DNA from: Metabacillus schmidteae
GTDB lineage: Bacteria; Bacillota; Bacilli; Bacillales; Bacillaceae
Direction: 5' to 3'
DNA length: 64,000 nucleotides
NCBI RefSeq assembly: GCF_903166545.1
Contig: NZ_CAESCH010000001.1
Span: forward strand, 2,174,001 to 2,238,000
In this document: positions 63,196 through 64,000 of the stretch, in pieces
Position numbering within the stretch: position 1 is the stretch's first letter
How the letters are laid out: each line of letters begins with the position of its first letter
Translations under genes and position numbers: made by a program
Notes under the pieces: model-generated
What the model saw: the letters and a program-made list of their open reading frames with translations, nothing else
What the model was told of the DNA's origin: nothing
The model's database searches: none

Positions 63196-64000
63196 ATGCA
63201 CTAAGATGGTTGCTTTGAACCTTTTTCATACTGTATTTCAATATGCTTGGTACAAAGCTGATAATAAATATTAATCGAATGAATTGAAGGGAGCTAACTA
63301 TTGCTGGATCAGCACCGATAGTCGAAGCAGTTAATACCATTTCAACAAGACCGCCCGGTGCGAATGAAAGCATCGCAGTTCCTAAATTTAAGTCGGTAAT
63401 AAGAGAAAATATATAACCAAAACCAAAACTAACACCAATCAGTAATAATGTTGTTAAAAAATATAGTCCACAATATTTTCCTCCGTTTTTAAGATCCTGA
63501 AATGTTATCATGAGACCAAATCCAACACCGATAGAGACTTGAGCAAATATGAAAAATGATTCATGAAATGCAGGTAAGTTCAATCCAAGAATGTTTAATA
63601 AAGCGGTTGTGAGTAGTGGACCAATGACAAATGAAGCAGGTAATACTCTTCTAAGGCTCCACCCAACAAAACCGGCAATTATATACCAGCCATATGTAAA
63701 GATACTGGGGTTTTCACTTATTGTAACAATATTCTGTACAGTATGATTTGGTTCAAACATATGTTGTATTGTAAAAGGAACTAAAAAAACGACAGTTAAA
63801 AGTCTTACAGTTTGAAAAATGGTTACAAGAGAGGAGTTTGCTTTAACTGACTCACTTGCTGCAACCATTTCAGTTAGTCCACCAGGTATGGATGCAAAAA
63901 TACTTGTATTTCGATCGATATTGACTAGCTTACTAATCAGAACACCGTTTATTACGCTAATGATAATCAATAAGATAGTAGTAACTAAAAATGGTAGTAA
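63194..64000 (-). CDS. AbrB-family membrane protein (partial, N-terminus outside window)
   Basis: 269 residues visible; the 5' end lies beyond the right edge. About eight or nine TM helices. The duplicated signature appears twice: SIPGGLTEMVAASE and FAPGGLVEMVLTAS, the hallmark of the AbrB duplication family (PF05145, often misnamed ammonia monooxygenase). These are integral membrane proteins, probably transporters, of unknown substrate, unrelated to the AbrB transition-state regulator. Confidence 0.85.
   Translation of the reverse strand, partial: LLPFLVTTILLIIISVINGVLISKLVNIDRNTSIFASIPGGLTEMVAASESVKANSSLVTIFQTVRLLTVVFLVPFTIQHMFEPNHTVQNIVTISENPSIFTYGWYIIAGFVGWSLRRVLPASFVIGPLLTTALLNILGLNLPAFHESFFIFAQVSIGVGFGLMITFQDLKNGGKYCGLYFLTTLLLIGVSFGFGYIFSLITDLNLGTAMLSFAPGGLVEMVLTASTIGADPAIVSSLQFIRLIFIISFVPSILKYSMKKVQSNHLSA

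Overview
The window is about 64 kb of low-GC DNA from a spore-forming member of the Bacillaceae. The evidence is the strong AGGAGG-type ribosome sites, a small acid-soluble spore protein (SspH), and a gene order that closely follows the Bacillus subtilis ykuC-ykuU, mobA-moaD, yknU-yknZ, fruKA, sipT, ykpA, ampS and mreBH chromosome segment. There are no rRNA or tRNA genes, no CRISPR array and no prophage. It is core chromosome with small lineage-specific insertions. Family names and the B. subtilis comparisons come from recall and could not be checked by search.

Region 1 (1-12.7 kb): a partial MFS transporter, the L,D-transpeptidase ykuD, then a ppx-ppk polyphosphate pair inserted between ykuD and ykuE, with a PhoP-box-like array before ppk. 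Next come the Tat-exported phosphoesterase ykuE, fadH with a textbook FadR operator, the c-di-GMP-binding-type protein ykuI, and a Fur-controlled small RNA that fits FsrA. A glutaredoxin, ykuJ, ykzF, ykuK and the c-di-AMP receptor darB follow.

Region 2 (12.7-23.9 kb): a 14-TM drug exporter, a VOC protein, ccpC with a candidate CcpC dyad, and the lysine/diaminopimelate genes dapD-dapL separated by two competing hairpins. Then ykuS, ykuT, a 115-bp MITE-like element, ykuU, the molybdenum cofactor operon mobA-moeA-mobB-moaE-moaD, and a cold-shock gene with a long structured leader.

Region 3 (23.9-37 kb, the most variable part): sspH, a stand-alone aminoacyl-phosphatidylglycerol-synthase-like protein without the MprF flippase, and amtB in an operon-like unit with a DUF294 nucleotidyltransferase and a DEDDh exonuclease under a GlnR/TnrA box. 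A chemoreceptor, small membrane proteins and a frameshifted CBO0543-type gene follow, then the heterodimeric ABC exporter yknUV.

Region 4 (37-50.5 kb): an ACT-domain malic enzyme, yknWXYZ behind a perfect sigma-W promoter, fruKA without an adjacent fruR, ohr, sipT, a DUF4349 lipoprotein, a CPBP protease-like membrane protein and a second csp gene.

Region 5 (50.5-64 kb): the ABC-F protein ykpA, a CobW-type GTPase behind a perfect palindrome, ampS, an acyl-CoA dehydrogenase, a tiny exported peptide (ykpC-like) paired with a membrane protein, mreBH, an immune inhibitor A metalloprotease, recQ, and a partial AbrB-family membrane protein.
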